The notes beneath the pieces are model-generated. The model was not told the origin of the DNA and searched no databases. It worked only from the letters and a program-made list of their open reading frames with translations. Shown in pieces: positions 1-7,817 of a stretch of DNA of 43,577 nucleotides (positions are counted from its first letter, which is position 1; each line of letters starts with the position of its first letter). The translations under genes and the position numbers were made by a program. The stretch is from Chroococcidiopsidaceae cyanobacterium CP_BM_ER_R8_30 (lineage in GTDB: Bacteria > Cyanobacteriota > Cyanobacteriia > Cyanobacteriales > Chroococcidiopsidaceae), in the NCBI GenBank assembly GCA_019244235.1, contig JAFASY010000270.1:1-43577 (forward strand). Reading direction: 5' to 3'.

Positions 1-33
1 TGCAGATGTTATCTCTCCAGAGTTAGATGTATT

Positions 34-723
34 TTATAAATCATCCTTCCGTAGTATGGGTTCAAGGGGACCCACAAAAATGCGATTTATCGCTTCTAAA
101 TCAGTAGGTGTGTTGCAATTAAATAACATTGGGTCATTCTCTGGCAGGGGCAGCAGTTGTACTGAATGTTGTGTTAGCCACTGCTGAAACGATCGACCAC
201 CTTGATGAATAAAGTCTGTCAAAGTCGGTAGACAACTGTAGCGGTAGAAACCGCATAAGGGTTCCCATCCCTTAGCATGTCGCGGCAGTAAGGCAATAGC
301 ATCTTGACTCACACTATGTAGTCTATCTGCCCAGGCTTGCAACACCTCAACCCGTAGTCGCGGTAGATCGCAAGCCAACAAAAGAACCCAGTCTGTTTGA
401 ACTTGAGCTAGTCCCTGCGCAAACCCAATAAGTGGACCGTGGGATAGGGGTATTGCTTTGCTGGATGAGGATAAAACTTCGCCTTTACTCTCTCCTAGTA
501 GAGAAACTTCCTGGATCAAGTGACAACTTGTCGGAAGCAAATGCTGATAGCGTTCCGGCCAAGGTGTAACAACATAAATTGAACTGGTACAGCTCTGAGC
601 AACTCCACAAACCCGCCGGAGCATTGGAACGCCTTGAATCGGCAACAAGGCTTTATCCTGACCCATACGAGAACTACGTCCTCCAGCAAGTACAATAGCT
701 GAGAGTGATATGGAATTGACCAT
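34..723 (-). CDS. mobA: Molybdenum cofactor guanylyltransferase MobA
   Basis: MobA transfers GMP from GTP to molybdopterin to make the guanine dinucleotide form of the molybdenum cofactor in the cytoplasm. The 229-residue product opens with the nucleotidyltransferase signature LAGGRSSRMGQDKALL at residues 12-27, which binds the nucleotide. A second motif, LLLACDLPRL, near residue 115 carries the Asp expected to bind magnesium. Length is normal to slightly long for MobA (about 190-220). The start is the ATG at 723; no better upstream start is visible. No other molybdenum cofactor gene is next to it, and its 3' end is 33 bases from the window edge. MobA is clearly preferred over MobA-like (CoxI/PucB) transferases because of the RMG.DK signature, but not proven. 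Confidence 0.88.
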   Translation of the reverse strand: MVNSISLSAIVLAGGRSSRMGQDKALLPIQGVPMLRRVCGVAQSCTSSIYVVTPWPERYQHLLPTSCHLIQEVSLLGESKGEVLSSSSKAIPLSHGPLIGFAQGLAQVQTDWVLLLACDLPRLRVEVLQAWADRLHSVSQDAIALLPRHAKGWEPLCGFYRYSCLPTLTDFIHQGGRSFQQWLTQHSVQLLPLPENDPMLFNCNTPTDLEAINRIFVGPLEPILRKDDL

Positions 724-842
724 ACATTCAAGGAGCGTACTTCTTCTAGTTTAAAAGCTGGAAACAAAATCAACCGCAAGAAAGTGCAAAATTGCACAAA
801 TGCCTTGTAAACTTGTTAATACGAACGTAGGAGAAATCCAAG

Positions 843-980
843 ATGGAAGGCTCTGGCAGTAGTAGCAGCCAGGTCAGTGTTCAGATTGGCTTAGCATTTG
901 AGGAAACTACAACGGAGGTTCCTCTGCACAGCCATCTGGCGGTATATCTGATGGACTTACCTGTGTTGACTCTGTTCTAG
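843..980 (+). CDS. Possible 45-residue small protein
   Basis: An ATG at 843 opens a 45-codon frame ending in TAG at 978-980. An AGGAGA ribosome binding site (829-834) sits 8 bases upstream. The product starts MEGSGSSSSQVSVQIG and ends in a hydrophobic stretch (LAVYLMDLPVLTLF). I do not recognise the family. The region is otherwise empty, and the site strength is the main reason to list it. It could equally be a chance frame in a long leader, because short frames with a plausible start are common. Confidence 0.33.
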   Translation: MEGSGSSSSQVSVQIGLAFEETTTEVPLHSHLAVYLMDLPVLTLF

Positions 981-1071
981 AGTTTTCCAGTTCATCTTTA
1001 GACCGCCAGTGTAGTTGACGGTCGATCGTAAAGGAGATGAACATATGGAAAGTTTGAGTCTTGGGTTATAA

Positions 1072-1125
1072 CCTGATTGGGTGTCTTCCTGTCGAAAAAA
1101 GACAGTATGAAAGTCTCCAATCAGG
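1072..1125. repeat. Nested inverted repeat, possible structured RNA
   Basis: CCTGATTGG at 1072-1080 pairs perfectly with CCAATCAGG at 1117-1125. Inside it CTGTC (1089-1093) pairs with GACAG (1101-1105) around a GAAAAAA loop. A further palindrome AGCCATGGCT follows about 15 bases downstream. There is no clear T-run, so this is not an obvious terminator. It may be a structured leader or small RNA; its function is unknown. Confidence 0.4.
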
Positions 1126-1326
1126 CTATGGCATTATAAGCCATGGCTATAAAGTTACTTAGTAGAGTAATTGGCTATCAGCAAGGGAGGAAATCTCTGT
1201 CCTCCTAGTAGACGAAGAGCTGTTTTCTGTCATGACTTTGTTTCCCAACGCTAAATGTAAGGGAAATAGCCGTAAATCTGCAATTTTCAACCACTCTGTT
1301 TGTTCCCCTTTAAGAGGTTAGAGGAT

Positions 1327-1839
1327 ATGAATGCCGTTGAATTATTAAAGCAACATTCTACAAAAAAACGCGATTTTTCTGGAGTTAATTTGAGTACAAG
1401 CAATCTTAATGATGTAGATCTGAGTCAGGTAGATTTAACAAAGGCAAATTTGAGTGGTGCACAGCTAAAGGGCGCTAGGTTAAGTGGGTCTGAACTCAAG
1501 GATGCAAATCTTGTTAATGCTGATTTGAGCTATGCTAACCTCAGCAATAGTAATTTAGAGGGGGTTGACTTAAGTGGCGCAATTCTAAGAGGTGCTAACC
1601 TGAGAGGAGCTAACTTGAGGGGTGCTAATCTGAGGAATGCTAATTTAATGTATGCAAACTTAACTAATAGCAACTTGAGCAGTGCCGAGCTAAAAGGTAC
1701 TAATATCAAAGGAGCAATTGGGCTTGATGCAAAAGTCGTTCCTTTGTTGTCTGGTAGCCGAGTCAACCAATCTTTCAGCACAGTGAAATATAGTGAAAGG
1801 TTTTTTGATGGCTCAGCTAAGATCTATTTCACTCTTTGA
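1327..1839 (+). CDS. Pentapeptide-repeat protein
   Basis: The 170-residue product is built largely of A(N/D)LXX five-residue repeats running from about residue 20 to 130 (for example NLRGANLRGANLRNANL), which predict a right-handed quadrilateral beta-helix. The short N-terminal part (MNAVELLKQHSTKKRDF) and the roughly 40-residue tail are not repeats. Start choice: the frame is open to a TTG at 1300, but the ATG at 1327 has an AAGAGG site 9 bases upstream and gives a more natural N-terminus. Cyanobacterial genomes carry many such proteins, mostly of unknown function; a few bind gyrase or act in membranes or the lumen. No signal peptide is seen, so the protein is probably cytoplasmic. No specific role can be assigned. 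Confidence 0.85.
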   Translation: MNAVELLKQHSTKKRDFSGVNLSTSNLNDVDLSQVDLTKANLSGAQLKGARLSGSELKDANLVNADLSYANLSNSNLEGVDLSGAILRGANLRGANLRGANLRNANLMYANLTNSNLSSAELKGTNIKGAIGLDAKVVPLLSGSRVNQSFSTVKYSERFFDGSAKIYFTL

Positions 1840-1923
1840 CAACGCAATCTTGTTCGCTGTTCATAAATCAGTTCATCACTTGGAATTACGCCGCTTTTTT
1901 AGCACATCCCGGTACCTCCTGAC

Positions 1924-2799
1924 TCAAACAGCCAGGTAGCGGCGCAAGAAACTCTCAAGGGTTTCTAGCTTCAGGTTAAATATCGACTCTAGCTGTTCAA
2001 TTTCCGCTCGCGTGCAGAAAAATTCATTGCCCAGCAATGTGCGAAAGGTTCCCAATGCTTTCTGAGCTTGAGAATTCAACAATCCTACTGCGCTGCGCAC
2101 CCCATCAACAACAAACAGGGGAGGATTAACAATAGTCGGTTCTTGGTTAAAGATGCGACCAAAAATCCGAGGAATGTCTTCCCGCAACAAGATCTCCGGT
2201 CCTCCTACTGGCAGAATTTGGTTACGAGCACCTGAAACAGTGATTGAGTCTATAGCTATTCGTGCTAAGTCATCGGTGCTAACAATCGAAGTACGGTTCT
2301 TAGGATCGCCTATAAGTAGATAAATTCCCGTTTGCCGGAACCGTTCCGCTAGCGGTAGGAGATTTGATGCTAGTCCAGATGGTCGCAGAATAGTGTAATT
2401 CAATCCACTAGCTTGCAAATACTTTTCTACTGCTCGCTTAGCCTTAAATACTGGTGCATCCTCATAGCCTCGGTCAGCTCCTAACACAGAGTTAAACACA
2501 AAGTGCTGCACTCCGACTGCCTTAGCCTGATCGATTAATTCGATATTAGCTCTATAGTCTAGCGCCAAAGCATCGCTATCTGAACCGTGAGCGCTAATGA
2601 TATACTTTACTCCTCGACAAGCTTTTTGGATATCCTGTTCTCGCCGCAAATCGCCGATGAAAATTTCGGCTTCTCGATGTTCCAGTTCGCTGTAGCGAGA
2701 AGTGAGGCGGACAAAGGCTCGTACCAACATGTCTCGCTCACGCAGCTGTCGCACAATCCTGCGACCTATTCCTCCAGTTGCTCCAGTGACTAGAAACAT
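1924..2799 (-). CDS. NAD(P)-binding NmrA-like SDR-family protein
   Basis: The 291-residue protein begins with the Rossmann dinucleotide motif TGATGGIG at residues 5-12. Typical atypical-SDR elements follow: D-L at about 50 (FIGDLRR), FNSVLGAD near 105 and LNYTILRPSG near 136. The K of FKAKRAVEKYLQ sits where the catalytic Lys would lie, but the Tyr of a classical YxxxK is absent, so it may act as a redox sensor or a binding protein rather than a reductase. The family includes NmrA, Ycf39/HCF244 and isoflavone-reductase-like proteins, and the substrate cannot be read from sequence. The ATG at 2799 has an AGGGAG site upstream. It is followed on the same strand by no clear operon partner; xthA lies 73 bases upstream on the same strand. 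Confidence 0.82.
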   Translation of the reverse strand: MFLVTGATGGIGRRIVRQLRERDMLVRAFVRLTSRYSELEHREAEIFIGDLRREQDIQKACRGVKYIISAHGSDSDALALDYRANIELIDQAKAVGVQHFVFNSVLGADRGYEDAPVFKAKRAVEKYLQASGLNYTILRPSGLASNLLPLAERFRQTGIYLLIGDPKNRTSIVSTDDLARIAIDSITVSGARNQILPVGGPEILLREDIPRIFGRIFNQEPTIVNPPLFVVDGVRSAVGLLNSQAQKALGTFRTLLGNEFFCTRAEIEQLESIFNLKLETLESFLRRYLAV

Positions 2800-2872
2800 A
2801 ATTTCTGCTCCCTTTAATTTCTATTGGTATCTTGAACTTGGGCTGCGTTATTTCAAATCTAATGCCTAAAGC

Positions 2873-3661
2873 CTAGAATTCTACTACTACTGGAGTATGG
2901 TCACTGGGCTGAGGCAGCGCTCTGGGAGCAATATCAATTGTGCAACTCTTAGCCTGTTGGTACAGCTTGGAAGTGAGATAGTGATGGTCAATCCGCCAGC
3001 CCAAGTTGCGGCGGAAGGCTCCGGCTCGATAGTCCCACCAACTAAAGTGCCCGTCTTCAGCAGTGAACTTGCGGAAGACATCTGCAAACCCCAATTCGAG
3101 AATTTCTTTCAAAGCTTGACGCTCCAGATCAGTTGCCATAACTTGCCCTTTTGAGGCATCCGGGTTGTGAAGATCTCGGTTTTCTAAAGCAATGTTGAAA
3201 TCACCTGAAATACATATATCTGACGGTTGTTTTGTTAGAAGCGATCGCAAGTATTCCCGCAGGACTTTCAGCCAATAGAGTTTGTATTCATATTTCTCGC
3301 TGCCAACTGAGGCACCGTTGGGGACATAAAGATTGACAATGCGGATGCCATTCGCTACCCCTGTAATCACCCGCTTCTGCTGATCCAATTCCCCTACAGA
3401 ACTAGCTCCCAGTATCGGCTCGAAACCAGTGCTGACATCTGCCAATGGCTCCAAGCTGAGAAGAGCTACTCCATTATAAGATTTTTGCCCTGATACGTAG
3501 AGGTGATAGCCCAGTTGCTCAAAGGGCAAACGAGGAAAGTCTGCATCTGGCACTTTAGTTTCTTGCAGACATAGAACATTGACTGGATTTTGACCCAGCC
3601 AGTCTACAACGTGCTGACTACGGGTGCGAATCGAGTTGACGTTCCAAGTAGCAATTTTCAT
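2873..3661 (-). CDS. xthA: Exodeoxyribonuclease III
   Basis: This is the AP endonuclease/3'-5' exonuclease of base-excision repair. The 262-residue chain shows the whole exonuclease III signature set: MKIATWNVNSIRTR at the N-terminus, LCLQETKVPD at about 30 (catalytic Glu), NLYVPNGASVG near 112, SGDFNIA near 150 (catalytic Asp-Asn), WRIDHHYLT near 222, and the final SDHTPVVVEF with the Asp-His pair. Length matches bacterial XthA. The start is the ATG at 3661, giving the canonical N-terminus. It lies upstream of the SDR gene on the same strand, and a shared transcript is possible but not shown. Confidence 0.95.
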   Translation of the reverse strand: MKIATWNVNSIRTRSQHVVDWLGQNPVNVLCLQETKVPDADFPRLPFEQLGYHLYVSGQKSYNGVALLSLEPLADVSTGFEPILGASSVGELDQQKRVITGVANGIRIVNLYVPNGASVGSEKYEYKLYWLKVLREYLRSLLTKQPSDICISGDFNIALENRDLHNPDASKGQVMATDLERQALKEILELGFADVFRKFTAEDGHFSWWDYRAGAFRRNLGWRIDHHYLTSKLYQQAKSCTIDIAPRALPQPSDHTPVVVEF

Positions 3662-3779
3662 CGAACTCCGGCACTAGCTATGAACTGGTGGTGATGGTTT
3701 GTAAGCAGTTATAGTTTCCTACAAAATCCGGTCAATAGTTTTCTTATGTTCTAGCAAACGTACAAGTACTTGCTATGGT

Positions 3780-4190
3780 TCAGATCAATAAAGATTCCTG
3801 GGCTTGAGACAATTCCCAGAGTTGGTGAATCAGCAACTCTAAACGATGACCTGCGGTTGGTTGGAATCCCTCACTCATCGCTGTAACGAAAATCCCCTCA
3901 TGAGCTGACGTAGCTGCCGCTAGCCAGGTGCCTCGGAGGTTAACTTCGACATCATTAGAATCGACTGGAGTTAGGGCAATACAGTCTGTCTGAGCTTGAG
4001 AGATCGCGATTTGTAAATCCACTAACCCAGGTAAGTCAATTGGCAGCAAGAAGGAGGCACAGCTAGGCTCAACATGAATAGGTTGCCCCGTCCGCAGAGC
4101 TAGAATGACTCGCTGTTCAACCACTACTTCTAGAGAGTCTGCTAGCCACTCTAGGTGTAAGCCCATCTCGGTGTATGTCAGTTTCAGCAT
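3780..4190 (-). CDS. Conserved hypothetical protein
   Basis: The predicted product has 136 residues and starts MLKLTYTEMGLHLEWL. I do not recognise the family. It has no signal peptide or membrane segment, is mildly acidic, and looks like a small alpha/beta cytosolic protein; the end reads HQLWELSQAQESLLI. The frame stays open upstream to 4328, but that stretch is basic, crosses a strong hairpin (4216-4247) and does not look coding, so the ATG at 4190 with GAGGAT upstream is preferred. The hairpin lies in its leader. No neighbour gives a functional hint. Confidence 0.65.
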   Translation of the reverse strand: MLKLTYTEMGLHLEWLADSLEVVVEQRVILALRTGQPIHVEPSCASFLLPIDLPGLVDLQIAISQAQTDCIALTPVDSNDVEVNLRGTWLAAATSAHEGIFVTAMSEGFQPTAGHRLELLIHQLWELSQAQESLLI

Positions 4191-4215
4191 GTTCAGTTTT
4201 ATCCTCAAAAACAAC

Positions 4216-4247
4216 AACCCCCGCCTCTTTCTTTTGAAGCGGGGGTT
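4216..4247 (-). terminator. Terminator-like hairpin in the leader of the 3780-4190 gene
   Basis: AACCCCCGC (4216-4224) pairs perfectly with GCGGGGGTT (4239-4247), a 9-bp stem with a 14-base loop. Read on the minus strand it is followed by GTTGTTTTTG, an imperfect T-run. It lies 26 bases before the start of the minus-strand gene, so it could end an upstream transcript or act as an attenuator for that gene. Confidence 0.45.
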
Positions 4248-4558
4248 AGAAACCTTGTGGGTTGCTCTATTTCTACGTTGATACAGCCACTCTCCGTCTG
4301 TACCTCCTCCCGCTTTGTTCGTTAGCATTGGCCATTTCTGTGCTAACTGCCATTCCGCTAGATTTCCCTGCCCAGCGATCGCTGTCGCTTGCCATATAGC
4401 AGTGATTCCCCCCTAGCAACATTTGTTGCCAGCGATGGGAGCTCTGAATGAGAAATCGTGAGGTTGACATGGACGAGGGGAGGATTTACCGCAATGACTT
4501 TTGTTTTAGATCTTTGGAATCTTACAGTCACCATAATACAACGATATTACAAGATGTC

Positions 4559-4588
4559 AAGAGGGGGAATGCTAGCATTTCCCCTCTT
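4559..4588. repeat. 30-base near-perfect palindrome
   Basis: Positions 4559-4588 form a palindrome of 15 pairs, with one G-T wobble at 4567/4580, centred on GCTAGC. There is no T-run on either side, so it is not a standard terminator. It may be a mobile palindromic repeat or a cruciform/protein site. Confidence 0.6.
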
Positions 4589-4968
4589 TCAGGCACGGAT
4601 TCTTAGTTCAACTAGTCAACCTACTTACTGAGAGTGCGATTTCCGTTCAAGCAGTATGTATGTGTAAACACAATTTTATTCTTAAGAGTTTAAGTTAGAA
4701 AAGTGCGAGTTTATAAGTACTACAACTCCGGTAAAACTACGTCTAAAGAAGTAGATTTTGTAGAGCTAGATAGTGGTGCTGAATACAAACCATCAAAATG
4801 ATTTTTCTGAATTACTTGAGATTTGGACATCGGCTAAAATTGACTATTTATAAAAATTCTATCTAATATATTTGCCTAAAATCCAACCTTAAAGTTCTCT
4901 TACTTCCTACTTAACCTTTCAATCCTATGCTTTGACTGGCTGCTTTAGTTAGTAAAAAAAGGGGACAC

Positions 4969-6099
4969 ATGGTTAAGAGCAAAAGGGCTTCGATTCCTTT
5001 AGTAACGGGTACTGCTGTTCTCTCACTAATAGCATGGTTGCAAGGAAATGGGCAAGCTGCAGTAGCTGCACCTACAGCAACTACTGGCTACAGTGTTTCA
5101 TTATTCGCTTCAAATCCAACAGGTGCTTCTCAACCTGACTCGATTGCTATTTCAGGAAACAATGTCTTCGTAGGCTACGGCAACGGTACTAAATCAGATG
5201 GCTCTGATGGTTTACCAACCACGATAGGTGAGTACACAACAAGCGGACAGTTGGTACAGACTTTCAGTGTGCCAGGACACAACGATGGACTCCGTATTGA
5301 TCCGACGACTGGTCAGGTATTTGCATTACAAAATCAAGATGGAAACCCATCGCTGACGACTATCAACCCCATAACAGGGGCTGAGCAAACCTACGCCTTG
5401 AATTCCATCAATGGTGGTGGTGGCTATGACGATCTGGCATTTCAGAACGGTAATATTTACGTTGATGCTGCAAATCCTACCTTTAGTGGCTCGGTTAATA
5501 ATCAGCCAGTATTGGGTACGCTGAGCGTTAGCGGTGGTCAAGCTACAGTTACGCCTGTGTTATCTAGCGATAATGGTTTAACACAGCTAAACACCGCTAC
5601 AGGACAAACTGAAACATTCAACCTAACAGATCCTGACTCGCTAGGTTTCTCCTCTAATGGAGGATTGACGATTGACGGTGAAGGCGACAAAGCGCTGTAT
5701 ACAATCACAAACCTAGGTACTCCTCAACAACAAGTGAGCGTGCTGCCTCACCCAACTTTTACAGCGGATGACAACGTTGTTGCTCCCACAACTCCAAGCA
5801 GTCTCATAATTGCCGACACCTCTGGTGGAGCTGTTTATCAGCTTAGCGGTCCTTTTGCGGTAGGTGCTACTTACATTTCCTCCTCATCAGGCAATTCTGT
5901 CGGCACTCTCGACCCTACTGGCACACTTACAGCAGCTGTCTCCGGCTTGGGAAGTCCTCATGGACTGGGCTTCTTGCCCAACTCCTCTACCCAGAGCGTT
6001 CCTGAACCTAATTCGGCATTAAGCATATTAGTTTTCGGGGCTTTAGGTGCGGGCTTTATGCTCAAACGCCAGCTGAAGCGCCAGAACCTTGCTGGTTGA
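4969..6099 (+). CDS. PEP-CTERM protein, probable beta-propeller
   Basis: A 376-residue exported protein. It has a signal peptide (residues 1-34, with hydrophobic LVTGTAVLSLIAW and an AVAA-type cleavage region). The C-terminal sorting tail consists of VPEP near 344, a hydrophobic segment (SILVFGALGAGFML) and a basic end (KRQLKRQNLAG). PEP-CTERM tails are processed by exosortases, and the protein is expected at the cell surface or in the extracellular matrix. Between them are repeated short beta units (for example HNDGLRIDPTTGQVFAL and SPHGLGFLPN) resembling an NHL/six-bladed propeller. The ATG at 4969 has AGGGGA upstream. No exosortase lies in the window. The binding partner is unknown. Confidence 0.85.
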   Translation: MVKSKRASIPLVTGTAVLSLIAWLQGNGQAAVAAPTATTGYSVSLFASNPTGASQPDSIAISGNNVFVGYGNGTKSDGSDGLPTTIGEYTTSGQLVQTFSVPGHNDGLRIDPTTGQVFALQNQDGNPSLTTINPITGAEQTYALNSINGGGGYDDLAFQNGNIYVDAANPTFSGSVNNQPVLGTLSVSGGQATVTPVLSSDNGLTQLNTATGQTETFNLTDPDSLGFSSNGGLTIDGEGDKALYTITNLGTPQQQVSVLPHPTFTADDNVVAPTTPSSLIIADTSGGAVYQLSGPFAVGATYISSSSGNSVGTLDPTGTLTAAVSGLGSPHGLGFLPNSSTQSVPEPNSALSILVFGALGAGFMLKRQLKRQNLAG

Positions 6100-6119
6100 C
6101 TTTAAATCAGCCTTGACTG

Positions 6120-6150
6120 ACAGCCTGCAGCCATTGCGGCTACAGGCTGT
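6120..6150 (+). terminator. Hairpin after the PEP-CTERM gene
   Basis: ACAGCCTG (6120-6127) pairs with CAGGCTGT (6143-6150), extended inside by AGCC/GGCT. It lies 20 bases after the stop of the PEP-CTERM gene. The T-run after it is weak (ATTAGTTATC), so it may be a terminator or an mRNA-stabilising stem. Confidence 0.55.
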
Positions 6151-6316
6151 ATTAGTTATCTAAGCTGCAATGGACTAGACTTAACAACCAAAAATGGTTG
6201 TGAATCTGGCTCTTCGAGCTAGGGTTAGGAGACTACGGGAATTGCTACCCCTCATTATCGGGCGATTTCTAGAAATTTCGGTCAAGATGGAAATAGAAAT
6301 ACTTGCGAGGTAGACT

Positions 6317-6499
6317 ATGTTTCCTTTCTGGGGTAACGCTTGCTGGGGTGCTGAGCCTTCCTCTCATAAGACCTATCAAGAACGTAAGCTCAAGTTTCTC
6401 AGGTGGATGCGGGACGACTTAGAGACTAGATTGGCAGGACTTAACGCGGCTATTGATACGATTGAGCGCCAGCTTAACCGAGAAGATACAGCGGCTTGA
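6317..6499 (+). CDS. Small coiled-coil protein of unknown function
   Basis: The 60-residue product ends in a charged helix (RKLKFLRWMRDDLETRLAGL followed by NAAIDTIERQLNRE) that predicts a coiled coil over residues 22-56, while the first 18 residues are aromatic and Cys-containing (MFPFWGNACWG). I do not recognise a named family. The ATG at 6317 has a good site (GAGGT, 6 bases upstream). The 13 bases GAGGTAGACTATG here are identical to those at the start of the nblA-like gene at 27197-27209. A hairpin follows at 6537-6574, consistent with a single-gene transcript. Confidence 0.7.
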   Translation: MFPFWGNACWGAEPSSHKTYQERKLKFLRWMRDDLETRLAGLNAAIDTIERQLNREDTAA

Positions 6500-6536
6500 T
6501 ACAGAACAATTAGGCAGTTAGCCCACATATAAAAGG

Positions 6537-6574
6537 GGCGAAAGCAACTAGGCTAGTCTACGGTTGCTTCCGCC
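6537..6574 (+). terminator. Hairpin after the small coiled-coil gene
   Basis: GGCGAAAGCAAC (6537-6548) pairs with GTTGCTTCCGCC (6563-6574) with one mismatch, leaving a 14-base loop. It sits 38 bases after the stop at 6499. It lacks a clean T-run. Confidence 0.5.
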
Positions 6575-6643
6575 ATAACGCAGCATTTTCGAGCAGGAAA
6601 GCAACGTAATTACCCGAAAGCAACCCAACCTGCGTTCTTTAAG

Positions 6644-7579
6644 ATGCCGAACACACCACAATCAACCGTTTTGACAAACCTGCTGCGATTTCACCCCTCA
6701 GGCTTTGGGCAGCAAGTTATAGAAACATCTTTGGGTTCAATGGTTTACTACACCCAGATGTTTACCTCCTGGTCAATTTCAGACCTGGAGGGGTCAACCC
6801 CCTTAATCTTCCTGCACAGCTTTGGCGGCGGTGCTTCTGCTTACGAATGGTCAAAAGTTTACCCTGCCTTTGCAAGCGATTATCGCATATTAGCTCCAGA
6901 CTTAATTGGTTGGGGTCAGTCGGCTCATCCAATACGAGATTACCAAATTGCTGACTATCTAACGACGCTAACGGAGTTTATCCAGCAGATAGGCCATTTG
7001 CCCGTGATAGCCATCGCCTCTTCCCTGACGGCGGCTTTCACTATCCGTTTGGCAATTCAACAACCAGATTTATTTCAAGCGCTGTTTCTTGTTTGCCCAT
7101 CTGGATTTGATGATTTTGGGCAGGGAGCAGGTCGTCGACTGCCGCTACAGGTGATCAATACACCATTGTTCGACCGCCTAATTTATGCCATAGGTGCTGA
7201 AAATGAAGTCGCTGTGTCCAACTTCTTGCAGCAATTTCTCTTCGCCAAACCAGATCGAGTGTCTCAAGAGATGGTTAAGGCTTATTTAGCATCAGCACAG
7301 CAACCTCATGCTGAATATGCAGCTCTAGCCTTTCTACGGGGAGACCTTTACTTTGACCTAGCGCTATACATTCAGCAACTTACTGTACCCACGGTTATCT
7401 TTTGGGGCGAACAGGCGCAATTTACCAGTGTCAACCTAGGAAGACGTTTGGCACAGCTAAATTCTCAAGCAATTCGGGAGTTTCACACAATACCGCAAGC
7501 AGGAGTGCTACCACATCTAGAGCTACCGGAGGTAGTTGTTGGTCTATTGCAACCTTACTTGCGTTCACACGGCGTTTGA
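6644..7579 (+). CDS. Alpha/beta-fold hydrolase with atypical catalytic motifs
   Basis: A 311-residue alpha/beta hydrolase. The oxyanion-hole motif FLHSFGGG is at 56-63, PDLIGWGQS at 85-93, the nucleophile elbow reads AIASSLTAAF (Ser127 expected) and a His is at 291 (GVLPHLELP). The elbow is ASSLT rather than GxSxG. In the strand that normally carries the acid, the sequence is FWGEQAQFT, so the usual Asp is Ala. It may use a different acid or have low activity; the substrate is unknown. There is no signal peptide. The ATG at 6644 lacks a clear ribosome binding site. It is flanked by secreted-protein genes but not obviously linked to them. Confidence 0.82.
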   Translation: MPNTPQSTVLTNLLRFHPSGFGQQVIETSLGSMVYYTQMFTSWSISDLEGSTPLIFLHSFGGGASAYEWSKVYPAFASDYRILAPDLIGWGQSAHPIRDYQIADYLTTLTEFIQQIGHLPVIAIASSLTAAFTIRLAIQQPDLFQALFLVCPSGFDDFGQGAGRRLPLQVINTPLFDRLIYAIGAENEVAVSNFLQQFLFAKPDRVSQEMVKAYLASAQQPHAEYAALAFLRGDLYFDLALYIQQLTVPTVIFWGEQAQFTSVNLGRRLAQLNSQAIREFHTIPQAGVLPHLELPEVVVGLLQPYLRSHGV

Positions 7580-7768
7580 CAGCCAGGTGTTTGAAACCCC
7601 TTTTACACAAGACTTGGTAAACCAGATAGCACCTCATTACAGCGCGGGCTCTTCCTGGACGACTAGCAATATTTCCTTCAGCCATCCGTTCTCACAGATA
7701 GCCACACCTCGGCTCTTTGAGCCTAAAGATTTGTAAATAAAAACAAAACTAGGCGTAAAAAGTCTGGC

Positions 7769-7814
7769 TTCCCTCTGAGAATGAAGAGCTGGGCTAAATT
7801 GTCAACAGAGGGAA
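7769..7814 (+). promoter_or_regulatory. Stem that would mask the ribosome binding site of the 7818 gene
   Basis: TTCCCTCTG (7769-7777) pairs perfectly over 9 bp with CAGAGGGAA (7806-7814), which contains the AGAGGG ribosome binding site of the PEP-CTERM gene starting at 7818. The loop is 28 bases. Such a stem could hold translation off until opened. This is read from sequence only. Confidence 0.45.
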
Positions 7815-7817
7815 ATT

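Larger units (their letters stand above)
724..1326. other. Long intergenic region between mobA and the pentapeptide gene
   Basis: About 600 bases without a recognised gene, forming the divergent upstream region of mobA and the pentapeptide gene. It holds a possible 45-codon frame with a good ribosome binding site at 843-980 and a nested inverted repeat at 1072-1125, each listed separately. No tRNA or insertion sequence was seen. Confidence 0.6.
4191..4968. other. Long intergenic region rich in hairpins
   Basis: About 780 bases between the small hypothetical gene and the first PEP-CTERM gene, which point away from each other. It holds two strong inverted repeats (4216-4247 and 4559-4588), listed separately. 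A HIP1 octamer lies at 4375-4382. A 65-codon minus frame (4273-4470) and a 45-codon plus frame (4494-4631) exist, but neither has persuasive coding features. From about 4640 onward it is AT-rich leader or promoter DNA. Confidence 0.55.

Noticed and set aside
1530-1781. Antisense Leu-rich frame within the pentapeptide gene
   Set aside because: A shadow of the five-residue repeats, as their codons lack stops on the other strand.
4273-4470. 65-codon minus-strand frame
   Set aside because: No ribosome site before it (the upstream DNA is an anti-Shine-Dalgarno-like CCTCC), low complexity basic end, and it runs toward the 4216-4247 hairpin. Not convincing as a gene.
4494-4631. 45-codon plus-strand frame crossing the 30-base palindrome
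   Set aside because: The palindrome sits in its middle and the residues look like random translation.
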